From the NCBI GenBank assembly GCA_047611425.1, contig JBLFWJ010000054.1:1-18125 (forward strand): a stretch of 18,125 bases of DNA, given 5' to 3'. Every line of letters begins with the position of its first letter. The stretch's first letter is position 1. Shown here in pieces: positions 1-5,944 of this stretch. This DNA comes from JBLFWJ01 sp047611425. GTDB lineage: Bacteria; Bacteroidota; Bacteroidia; UBA10329. The notes beneath the pieces are model-generated. The model was not told the origin of the DNA. It did no database searches and saw only the letters and a program-made list of their open reading frames with translations. Position numbers and translations under genes: made by a program.

Positions 1-684
1 TTCAGGGATTTCAATCTCCTCAATAGCCATTACTTCATCTTCGGTTAAAAATTCCATCTTGGTTTTTTCCAACTTCAGTTTAAACCTATGAAATGGGTTT
101 TTCTCGAAAGGAAAAAGCTCTTCATTAATGGCCTTATTAATAATTCTTCTAATGACCTTAAGATTTGAATGAACCGTATTTGTTGAGTTGCCAAGGTTGA
201 CTAATAGATGATATTCGTACTGATTAAGAAATGGTACTGTTAAATCAGAAAAGGTCAAGTCCATTCCATTCAGATAGGATTTAAGCTTCGACACAACTGC
301 TTTTGCCTTATCCAAGGTCCCCATTTTCGCAGTATGCTTTAAAAACAATAGATAGGCATCACAGTAATCAACGAAGCTGATGCCACCTGTTCCAACAATT
401 TCTTGTTTGATCTTACTGGAAGAAACAGACGACTCAGCAGTTTCCAAATCAAGTACAGCCGATAATGCGAGCTTCCTTTTCTCCGCCAAGAACCGATTCA
501 TCCTAACAGAATTCGGATAGGATCGTTTTACCTGTTCAGTATCCGAATCCCAATCTTTAGGTACAACAAATACCCGGAGTGATACAAATTTCGATTTGCG
601 GTCTTTCGTTATCCGAAGATACAAAGGTGCTTCACCGTTTTTCTTAACCTTGCTTGTCCGTTGGATTATCTTAACTGTTGCCAT
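1..684 (-). CDS. Tyrosine recombinase/integrase, N-terminal part (cut by window edge)
   Basis: An open frame of 228 codons runs off the left edge with no stop. The start is the ATG at 684-682; an in-frame TAA lies immediately upstream, which fixes it. The protein begins MATVKIIQRTSKVKKNGEAP, followed by LYLRI and a KDWD motif. This is the N-terminal arm-binding domain of Bacteroidota phage/transposon integrases (about residues 1-90). A SAM-like core-binding domain follows (about 100-200), then the FLTEDEV stretch that normally opens the catalytic domain. The catalytic residues lie outside the window, so activity cannot be judged. It reads away from the second integrase, with 448 bp of noncoding attachment-site DNA between them. 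It would catalyse strand exchange for the first, left-hand element. Confidence 0.9.
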   Translation of the reverse strand, partial: MATVKIIQRTSKVKKNGEAPLYLRITKDRKSKFVSLRVFVVPKDWDSDTEQVKRSYPNSVRMNRFLAEKRKLALSAVLDLETAESSVSSSKIKQEIVGTGGISFVDYCDAYLLFLKHTAKMGTLDKAKAVVSKLKSYLNGMDLTFSDLTVPFLNQYEYHLLVNLGNSTNTVHSNLKVIRRIINKAINEELFPFEKNPFHRFKLKLEKTKMEFLTEDEVMAIEEIEIPE

Positions 685-726
685 TTATTCGTTCGTCATT
701 CAAGACTTCCAAAAAAACACTAAATG

Positions 727-748
727 GGTACAACAAATAGGTACAACA
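727..748. repeat. Two direct GGTACAACA repeats upstream of the left integrase
   Basis: GGTACAACA occurs at 727-735 and 740-748, a 13-bp period, about 45-65 bp upstream of the leftward integrase start at 684. Spaced repeats in this position are typical of operator or recombinase arm sites. The function is inferred only. Confidence 0.4.
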
Positions 749-860
749 TTTATGACATTCACTTGCTTTTGGATGCCTTATACTACTTAGCTAAAATACG
801 TATATCATTGATATAAAAGCATTTGAAAGAAATAAGATGCAAACAGGTGCAATGTAAATG

Positions 861-876
861 GTCCCGTCCAGACCGC
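861..876 (+). repeat. attachment site: tRNA-Asp 3'-end fragment (junction of the two elements)
   Basis: GTCCCGTCCAGACCGC fits the 3' end of a bacterial tRNA-Asp gene: T-loop end, T-stem 3' strand, acceptor 3' strand CCAGACC and discriminator G. The rest of the tRNA is absent upstream. The 11-nt core GTCCAGACCGC (866-876) recurs in the same orientation at 5825-5835. An 11-mer match alone could arise by chance in 18 kb; the weight comes from the tRNA likeness, the integrase nearby and the host-type terminator after the second copy. Confidence 0.6.
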
Positions 877-909
877 TGCTTTAGTGCTGAAACGATGCAA
901 TAAAGTGTA

Positions 910-945
910 AGCCCTTGTAAATCACTGATTTGCAAGGGCTTTTTT
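910..945 (+). terminator. Rho-independent terminator at the left end of the element
   Basis: A 14-bp stem pairs 910-923 with 927-940, including one G-U pair, around the loop ACT. It is followed by a T-run (940-945). It begins at the last base of an in-frame TAA (908-910) that would end the RHH-like ORF if the element ends were joined in a circle. In the integrated state it would block readthrough from the left into the integrase gene. Confidence 0.8.
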
Positions 946-998
946 CATGTCCCTACTTTTGTTTGCACTGTATTTCACTGGTTTGCACGTGGGTTATC

Positions 999-1032
999 CG
1001 TGGGACTTTTTTCAAATTCATTTAGTCCCACG
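999..1032. repeat. 9-bp inverted repeat upstream of the integrase
   Basis: CGTGGGACT (999-1007) is perfectly complementary to AGTCCCACG (1024-1032) across a 16-nt AT-rich spacer. The right arm is followed directly by a TTTGCAC site. It could be a protein-binding palindrome or a cruciform near the integrase promoter. The function is unknown. Confidence 0.45.
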
Positions 1033-1093
1033 ATTTGCACCCTATTGCACTGACTTTCAGTCTTTTGCATTTTCAATTCGAGGCGTGTCGCGA

Positions 1094-1101
1094 TAATTTT
1101 G
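1094..1101 (+). promoter_or_regulatory. Bacteroidota -7 promoter element for the integrase gene
   Basis: TAATTTTG matches the TAnnTTTG -7 consensus and lies 31 bp before the ATG at 1133. No TTG stands at the usual 19-21 bp spacing upstream; the nearest (1065-1067) is about 26 bp away. The promoter may therefore be weak or regulated. Confidence 0.45.
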
Positions 1102-1132
1102 CAGCCATTTTTAACGCTAAATCAAAGCACCC

Positions 1133-2344
1133 ATGAAAAGAGCAACATTCTCAATCCTATTCTTCGCCAAGAAGAACAAACCTTTAAGAGACGGCACCTA
1201 CCCTCTCTATGTAAGAATAACCATCAACGGCCAGTCAAAAGAAACTGCATTAGGCCAAAGCGTTGCGCCAGAACTCTGGAACCCATCTTCCCAAAGAGCA
1301 ATAGGCCGGTCAAAGGTGGCCGAAGAGATTAATGAAACCATAAGTGAAGCGGAAGCCGACATCCGATTAAAACGAAGAACAGTTGCAGATTCTGAGCAAC
1401 ACGTTACATCAGATGCATTAATGTCGGCATATAAAGGACCAGATGAGAAAAGGTGGACCATCTTAAGTCTATTCCAAGAGCATCAGGATCGATTTCTCGA
1501 GCTGGTCAATAATGGTCATCATTCCATAAGAACACACAAGCGATATAAGACCACCATCTCTCACATTGAAGAATTCATAAAAAAGGAGTACCAATGTTCC
1601 GATCTAGATTGCAACAAGATCGACCTCGCATTCGTGAACGGGTTCGAACACTTTCTCAAAGTGAATAAGGATTGCACGCACAACACTGCTATGAAACATG
1701 TCAAAGGCCTTAGAAAAGTTGTGCTACAGGCAGTCAATCAGGATATTATCCGAAAGGACCCGTTCAATCATTATAAGATACGGACCGAGTATGTAGAAAA
1801 AGAGTTCTTGACTCAAAGCGAGTTAGATATTCTCTATTCCAAAGAAATCTCGAACAAAAGACTTGCTACAATACGTGACATGTTCATTTTTCAATGTTAC
1901 GCGGGCATGGCCTATTGTGACATTGAGGCTTTGGCTAAGAATCATATTGTAAAAGGTGAGGATGAAATGTTCTGGATTATTAAAAAACGTGAGAAAACAG
2001 GTCAGACATTTCGCATACCATTGTTACCAAGGGCCGAAGAGATCCTATTCAAATACGCAGATGATTTTGGTCCACAGAACCAAGGTATTTTGCCAGTGTC
2101 AAGTAATCAGAAGATGAAGGCTTACCTAAAAGAGATTGCCATCATCTGTGGAGTAAATAAAAACCTGACCACCCACTTGGGAAGACACACCTTTGCTACT
2201 ACTATCACACTGAACAATGACATCTCCAAACCTGTACTTCAGAGTATGATGGGAGTGACTAAGACATCTACTTTGGATATCTATGCCAAAATGCTGGACA
2301 GCACCATAAGTAGAGAGATGCGAGGTTTAAGAAAGCTGGACTGA
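1133..2344 (+). CDS. Tyrosine recombinase/integrase (Bacteroidota phage-integrase family)
   Basis: A 403-aa site-specific recombinase that would integrate and excise the ~5 kb element at tRNA-Asp. The arm-binding domain is at about residues 1-95 (FAKKNKPLRDGTYPLYVRIT), the SAM-like core-binding domain at about 110-215 and the catalytic domain at about 225-390. Catalytic residues seen: Lys288 in KREKTGQ, the HxxR box His348-Leu-Gly-Arg351 followed by HTFATT, and the nucleophile Tyr384 in LDIYAKML. Two positions deviate. The usual TGLR arginine position reads AGMA (Ala260), a known tendency of Bacteroidota integrases such as IntDOT. The second histidine, normally in LGHxxxxTT, is Val375 (MMGVTKTST). 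The start ATG at 1133 gives the standard MKRATFSILFF opening. The gene converges on the lipoprotein gene with a 27-bp gap and no obvious terminator. Confidence 0.93.
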   Translation: MKRATFSILFFAKKNKPLRDGTYPLYVRITINGQSKETALGQSVAPELWNPSSQRAIGRSKVAEEINETISEAEADIRLKRRTVADSEQHVTSDALMSAYKGPDEKRWTILSLFQEHQDRFLELVNNGHHSIRTHKRYKTTISHIEEFIKKEYQCSDLDCNKIDLAFVNGFEHFLKVNKDCTHNTAMKHVKGLRKVVLQAVNQDIIRKDPFNHYKIRTEYVEKEFLTQSELDILYSKEISNKRLATIRDMFIFQCYAGMAYCDIEALAKNHIVKGEDEMFWIIKKREKTGQTFRIPLLPRAEEILFKYADDFGPQNQGILPVSSNQKMKAYLKEIAIICGVNKNLTTHLGRHTFATTITLNNDISKPVLQSMMGVTKTSTLDIYAKMLDSTISREMRGLRKLD

Positions 2345-2371
2345 AACCAAGTTAAAAGCCTCTATTCCTGC

Positions 2372-3742
2372 TTAGATGTTGTTCTTCCTTTGCTTATCCC
2401 AGTGGAACCTGAGTCTCATCCCGGCAGAGAAATTAAAATTATCACCCCAGCTTACATTCGTGTTGTTTACATATGGCTTGTTTAACCATACCATCGATCC
2501 GAATTGAACAAAAGGTACAAGACTGAAAGCGTTTATGGCCTTGATGTCATAATTCACATCCAAGGATGGACAGAAAAACAAACGGAGTAACCGATTTTCT
2601 AGTGCGGGTAAAATTTTTGCTGCGAAATTTACTCCAATTCCGAAACGAGATTTTCTTTTCGGGTTTACAATCAGGTTGATCTGTAAGCCTAAAGTGTGAA
2701 CACGACTTAAGTCTTGATTCAATACTGAACCATACATCGGCTGTCTCAAAGTCCAAGTCGGCCTCACACGATTAGGAGAAAATTCAATTTTGTAATTTAC
2801 CCCTAACTCAAGGTTAGGTAACAATAATCTAGAAAAAGAAATCCCAAGTCCAGTCGCTCCAGCTGGATTAATTGAATTCCAATCATAACATGAAAATATG
2901 TCAAGCCTATTTCGATAATGATTGATGTTTAACTTAGATCTATCAAGAAAAAACTTAGATGGTTTCGCTTCTATTTCAGTCTCTTTTTCTAGTATCTCGT
3001 TTGCAGAGAGATTATAATTCACAATTGCATCGAGTCTGAAATTGTTATCGATAAATTGATCATTTCCCGGATCGCTTGTCTCTGATAATGACAGATAGTT
3101 TCTCCAAACTGGAGCTGGTTTATCTTTAAAATCAATTCCATCCCCAGAATAACTTTTTATGTCATTCTCTATAATCTGCTGCCTAAGCTTTAATTTTTTT
3201 CTCACTGGCATTCTCTCCTTTCCCAATCGCTTTAATTCGACTCTCATTTCTTCAGGATTAGGAAGCATAAAATGATCCATTCGTTCTACCCAACTATCAG
3301 GAGGAATGATTGATTGTTTAGTTTCTCTAGTGACCACAGAAACGGATTTTCCACTACTTAAAGAAGTTCCAAATCCGAAATTCCCGTAGGCAGACAAAAC
3401 CGAATTAAAAAAGTGAGATGATGAGCCACTATACTTAGTCTCAATTCTAGTTTCATCAGTCCAATAGGGCGACAATTTGCCATTCTTAATGAACTTAGAT
3501 TTATCCCAGTTTATATAAATAGGTTTCTCTAGTTTATTCTTTACTGCAAACCGCATGATTCCCCTTTCAGCCCAAAAGTCATAGATGATCTTAACGGTAT
3601 CATCCTCATACATGTAAAGACTATCATTCATCGATACATCATCGGACTTCAGTTCGTAAACCTGAAAAACTCTTGAGCAGGATGAGAGTATTGTTGTACA
3701 GGCAATTATTGCCAGTAGAATTGATGTGAAATTTATTTTCAT
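2372..3742 (-). CDS. Element-borne lipoprotein with probable C-terminal outer-membrane barrel
   Basis: A 456-aa protein of a family I cannot name. It starts with a lipoprotein signal peptide and lipobox LSSC (Cys22 would be lipidated). Residues about 40-215 form a soluble domain (YDFWAERGIMRFAVKNKLEK, PIYINWDKSKFIKNGK) of a kind I associate with uncharacterised Bacteroidota lipoproteins. Residues about 305-456 alternate polar and hydrophobic residues and end in aromatic-rich strands (FNFSAGMRLRFHW), suggesting a small beta-barrel. Its start overlaps the stop of the upstream propeller gene by 4 nt (ATGA at 3742-3739), so the two are probably translationally coupled and may act together at the cell surface. 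It appears by eye more AT-rich than the chromosomal genes to the right. As an alternative, the C-terminal half may be a soluble beta-sandwich. Confidence 0.75.
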   Translation of the reverse strand: MKINFTSILLAIIACTTILSSCSRVFQVYELKSDDVSMNDSLYMYEDDTVKIIYDFWAERGIMRFAVKNKLEKPIYINWDKSKFIKNGKLSPYWTDETRIETKYSGSSSHFFNSVLSAYGNFGFGTSLSSGKSVSVVTRETKQSIIPPDSWVERMDHFMLPNPEEMRVELKRLGKERMPVRKKLKLRQQIIENDIKSYSGDGIDFKDKPAPVWRNYLSLSETSDPGNDQFIDNNFRLDAIVNYNLSANEILEKETEIEAKPSKFFLDRSKLNINHYRNRLDIFSCYDWNSINPAGATGLGISFSRLLLPNLELGVNYKIEFSPNRVRPTWTLRQPMYGSVLNQDLSRVHTLGLQINLIVNPKRKSRFGIGVNFAAKILPALENRLLRLFFCPSLDVNYDIKAINAFSLVPFVQFGSMVWLNKPYVNNTNVSWGDNFNFSAGMRLRFHWDKQRKNNI

Positions 3743-5463
3743 TCCTTAATCAGTTTTCTGGTAAGTGTCCCTTTTTCCGTTTGTAGTTGCAAGGTGTAAA
3801 TACCGTTGGCTTGGGTGCTTAGGTCAATAGTTGAATTACCTGAGATATTCTTTCTAAGGATGAGGTCTCCCAAAGCATTATGGACTGATAGAGTTCCAGT
3901 TCCTTGAACTTGGTAAATACCTGAACTTGGGTTAGGTGAGATGTTGGTTTCTTCACTGAGCAAATCAAATATGCTAACAGGTGGATGTCCTACAACCAAT
4001 GTGTCTGATATTGGACACACACCATCGCTTAGGGTAACCACTACTTGTCCATAACCATTAGCATCCCAAAAAACATTTGCAACAGTAGTTCCTTGCCCAG
4101 AGGTTAAAGCACCATTTATCACAGCCCAATCTATAGTAAACCCACTTGGTGGTTGACTGATAACGTAACTATATGAGGTCAATGGGTTTATGTTGATTTC
4201 GCCAAGAATGTTTGGCAAGAAAGTGACTGGACCACAACCTAATTCGTATACTCTAACATATCCTGTACTATCATTCTCGTAATTGAATGGGGCTCCAATA
4301 GCTACTGTATTTCCATCAGCACTTAAGGATACTGAAAAGCCACTCCTATCATCTGCCGCTTCTCCATCTATGTCTTGGCCTATTTGAGACCAGGAGCCTC
4401 CCACGTTTTGATACACACGAACATGCCCAGAATTAAAGCCATATCCGTTACCAATTGCTCCGATAGCTACTGTATTTCCATCAGCACTTAAGGATACTGA
4501 CCAGCCACTAAAATCATAAGCGGCTTCTCCATCTATATCTTGGCCTATTTGAGACCAGGAGCCTCCCACGTTTTGATACACACGAACATGGCCTGTACTA
4601 TCATTCTCGCCATTGCGCCAAGCCCCACTAGCCACTGTATTTCCATCAGCACTTAAGGATACTGAATGGCCACTCCAATCATAAGCGGCTTCTCCATCTA
4701 TGTCTTGGCCTATTTGAGACCAGGAGCCTCCCACGTTTTGATACACACGAACATGCCCAGAACTAGTGCCGTTTCCATCATTTTTATAAGCTCCAATAGC
4801 TACTGTGTTTCCATCAGCACTTATGGATACTGACCGACCACTCCTATCATTTGCCGCTTCTCCATCTATGTCTTGGCCTATTTGAGACCAAGAGCCTCCC
4901 ACGTTTTGATACACACGAACATGGCCAGCATTAGTGCCATTTCCATCACTGTACGGGGCTCCAATAGCTACTGTGGTTCCATCACTACTTAGGGATAAGG
5001 AAGAGCCACTCCTATCACCAGCCGCTTCCGCATCTATGTCTTGCCCTATTTGAGACCAGAAGCCACCTGCGTTTTGATACACACGAACATGGCCAGAATA
5101 AGAGGAGCCATTTCCATCATTGCCCCGAGCTCCAATAGCTACTGTATTTCCATCAGCACTTAAGGATACTGAAGAGCCATTTAAATCACCTGCCGCTTCT
5201 CCTTCTAGGTCTTGGCCTATTTGAGACCAGGAGCCTCCCACGTTGTGATACACACGAACATGGCCAGAATTAAAGCCAATTCCGTTACCAGGTGCTCCGA
5301 TAGCTACTGTATTTCCATCGGTACTTAAGGATACGGAATAGCCACTCCAATCATCTGCCGCTTCTCCATCTATGTCTTGGCCTATTTGTATCCAAGGTTG
5401 TGCTTGGGTATTAATGGTATTTCCTGCCAGAAAAAGTAAAAGTGCAATGGTAAATAATCGCAT
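3739..5463 (-). CDS. T9SS-exported seven-repeat beta-propeller (FG-GAP-like) protein
   Basis: A 574-aa secreted protein. The start chosen is the ATG at 5463-5461, because it places a clean signal peptide (MRLFTIALLLFLAGN, cleavage after TQAQ) at the N-terminus; an ATG 9 codons upstream would bury it. Seven repeats of 55-57 residues follow, each with WSQIGQDIDGEA, SVSLSADGNTVAIGA and GHVRVYQNVGGS. Seven such units would close one seven-bladed propeller. Next is an Ig/PKD-like segment (about 410-490 by mature order: VTFLPNILGEI to DGVCPISDTLVVG). The last ~75 residues are a type A T9SS sorting domain (ISPNPSSGIYQVQG to LTRKLIKE), so the protein is probably exported by T9SS and anchored on the surface or released. 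It is the first gene of a two-gene operon with the lipoprotein. The ligand is unknown; adhesion is one possibility. Confidence 0.85.
   Translation of the reverse strand: MRLFTIALLLFLAGNTINTQAQPWIQIGQDIDGEAADDWSGYSVSLSTDGNTVAIGAPGNGIGFNSGHVRVYHNVGGSWSQIGQDLEGEAAGDLNGSSVSLSADGNTVAIGARGNDGNGSSYSGHVRVYQNAGGFWSQIGQDIDAEAAGDRSGSSLSLSSDGTTVAIGAPYSDGNGTNAGHVRVYQNVGGSWSQIGQDIDGEAANDRSGRSVSISADGNTVAIGAYKNDGNGTSSGHVRVYQNVGGSWSQIGQDIDGEAAYDWSGHSVSLSADGNTVASGAWRNGENDSTGHVRVYQNVGGSWSQIGQDIDGEAAYDFSGWSVSLSADGNTVAIGAIGNGYGFNSGHVRVYQNVGGSWSQIGQDIDGEAADDRSGFSVSLSADGNTVAIGAPFNYENDSTGYVRVYELGCGPVTFLPNILGEININPLTSYSYVISQPPSGFTIDWAVINGALTSGQGTTVANVFWDANGYGQVVVTLSDGVCPISDTLVVGHPPVSIFDLLSEETNISPNPSSGIYQVQGTGTLSVHNALGDLILRKNISGNSTIDLSTQANGIYTLQLQTEKGTLTRKLIKE
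4240..5394 (-). repeat. Seven tandem 165-171 bp coding repeats
   Basis: These encode the seven propeller blades. The landmark TCTTGGCC (or TCTTGCCC or TCTTGGTA) begins near 4373, 4538, 4703, 4871, 5039, 5210 and 5375, a period of 165-171 bp. Neighbouring copies are nearly identical over tens of bases, so the array could gain or lose units by recombination or slippage, though seven is the natural closure number for the fold. Confidence 0.9.
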
Positions 5464-5614
5464 GAGGTTTTGTTTGTTACGAAAATACAATCTATAGCCG
5501 AAAGGGTCTATTACCGTTCAAAGGTGCCTCGGTTAGTGCTTCGTAACCCATCCAACTGCATCTCAGCAAATAAGAACCAAAACCTTTCGAGCGTTGTAAC
5601 AAGTAGATATTTTT

Positions 5615-5887
5615 ATGTACCAAACTGTTCCAATCATGGTACAACTTGTCACAGCCAAAGAAAAGTACGGAGTATCCGTATCCGCATGGATTGCAGCCGA
5701 ATTGGCTCGCAAGATTTCAGATTGGGTTGAAAGATTGGGCGTTAGCATGTCCAAGATGGTCGGTATGCTAATCTCAAATGGGTTTAACCTAACTCAAGTA
5801 ACGAGACAACCGACCCTGAACCCTGTCCAGACCGCAAAAAGCCTCTCAATTGAGAGGCTTTTTTGGTTTTATACTTTTCGATTCTGA
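5615..5887 (+). CDS. Small ribbon-helix-helix-like protein whose 3' end crosses the attachment site
   Basis: A 90-aa ORF, or 83 aa if the second ATG at 5636 is used; a -7-like TATTTTTA at 5608-5615 favours the latter. Residues about 18-56 resemble a ribbon-helix-helix DNA-binding fold: a strand (YGVSVSAWIA), a first helix (ELARKISDWVERLG) and a second helix starting at VSMSKMVGMLISNGF. Such proteins act as dimeric repressors or recombination factors. From Val71 on, the frame enters the tRNA-Asp-like core (NPVQTA), and the last 16 or so residues are encoded by host terminator DNA. On the excised circle the same frame would read NPVQTAALVLKRCNKV and stop at the TAA 908-910, directly before a terminator. 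Alternative: a noncoding end region that happens to be open. The family call is by eye and uncertain. Confidence 0.5.
   Translation: MYQTVPIMVQLVTAKEKYGVSVSAWIAAELARKISDWVERLGVSMSKMVGMLISNGFNLTQVTRQPTLNPVQTAKSLSIERLFWFYTFRF
5758..5815. repeat. 7-bp inverted repeat beside the right attachment core
   Basis: GGTCGGT (5758-5764) is complementary to ACCGACC (5809-5815), with an inner small palindrome GGTTTAACC near 5781-5789. The right arm ends 9 nt before the core at 5825. It lies inside the RHH-like ORF. It could be a recombinase or excision-factor binding region or an RNA structure; it could also be chance. Confidence 0.3.
5825..5835 (+). repeat. attachment site: right-end tRNA-Asp 3' core
   Basis: GTCCAGACCGC, identical and co-oriented with 866-876. 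The preceding bases (CCCT) differ slightly from the left copy. It is followed at once by an A-run and terminator palindrome, the arrangement expected immediately after a host tRNA gene. It marks the right edge of the element; chromosomal DNA begins after it. Confidence 0.6.
5836..5864 (+). terminator. Bidirectional rho-independent terminator (host, downstream of tRNA-Asp)
   Basis: The perfect palindrome AGCCTCTCAATTGAGAGGCT (5840-5859) is flanked by five As on the left and six Ts on the right. On the + strand it would originally end tRNA-Asp transcription and now ends whatever enters from the element. On the minus strand it can end the regulator/ZIP transcript, whose last stop is at 5945. Confidence 0.85.
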
Positions 5888-5944
5888 TAATTCTTAGCCC
5901 CGACTTAGCGTGGAATTGAAATTCATTCAGCTGGATTGATAGCG

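Larger units (their letters stand above)
1..876. mobile_element. Right end of a first integrative element, partial
   Basis: Inferred element whose left part lies outside the window. It contains a leftward integrase gene (complement 1-684) and ends on the right at a 16-nt fragment matching the 3' end of bacterial tRNA-Asp (861-876). No tRNA body precedes that fragment, as expected for the distal attachment site of an element inserted into the 3' end of a tRNA gene. The second element begins at the same fragment, so the two would be in tandem. The left boundary and the intact tRNA are predictions. Confidence 0.5.
836..1070. other. Cluster of TTGCA-containing sites around the attachment core (possible arm-type or operator sites)
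   Basis: This lies in the 448-bp noncoding stretch 685-1132. Left of and close to the core the motif reads as ATGCAA or GTGCAA (836-844, 847-853, 895-901). Further right it is in the other orientation: TTTGCAC at 962-968, 982-988 and 1034-1040, ATTGCAC at 1044-1050 and TTTTGCAT at 1063-1070. A longer direct repeat, TCACTGRTTTGCA, is at 922-934 and 975-987. Repeats next to an attachment core and an integrase gene resemble arm-type integrase binding sites, but they could instead be operators. Confidence 0.4.
866..5835. mobile_element. Compact tRNA-Asp-targeted integrative element of about 5 kb
   Basis: Bounded by direct repeats of GTCCAGACCGC at 866-876 and 5825-5835. It contains a rightward tyrosine recombinase close to the left end (1133-2344), two leftward cargo genes coupled by a 4-nt overlap (lipoprotein 2372-3742, T9SS propeller protein 3739-5463) and a small RHH-like ORF crossing the right end. 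No replication, conjugation or phage structural genes are visible, so it would depend on other elements for transfer, or be a passive integrative cassette. The host sequence after the right end begins with a terminator, as expected downstream of a tRNA gene. The boundaries are inferred from sequence only. Confidence 0.6.

Noticed and set aside
596..790. 64-aa open frame on the + strand
   Set aside because: It overlaps the start of the leftward integrase in antisense and the repeat region; no protein-like features.
790..876. Full tRNA gene ending at 876
   Set aside because: Only the 3' 16 nt fit tRNA-Asp; no D-arm, anticodon arm or 5' acceptor strand is present upstream.
4240..5394. Regular repeats that might be a CRISPR array
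   Set aside because: The units are 165-171 bp, lie in one open frame and encode a repeated protein motif; there are no short identical repeats with unique spacers.
5470..5730. 86-aa and 63-aa open frames (the latter on the minus strand, 5563-5754)
   Set aside because: They overlap the RHH-like ORF in other frames and show no recognisable motif; the RHH-like frame has the only fold-like pattern.
5758..5835. Full tRNA or tRNA-like RNA at the right end
   Set aside because: GGTCGGT and ACCGACC pair, but only 44 nt lie between them, and no T-loop or anticodon arm can be drawn.
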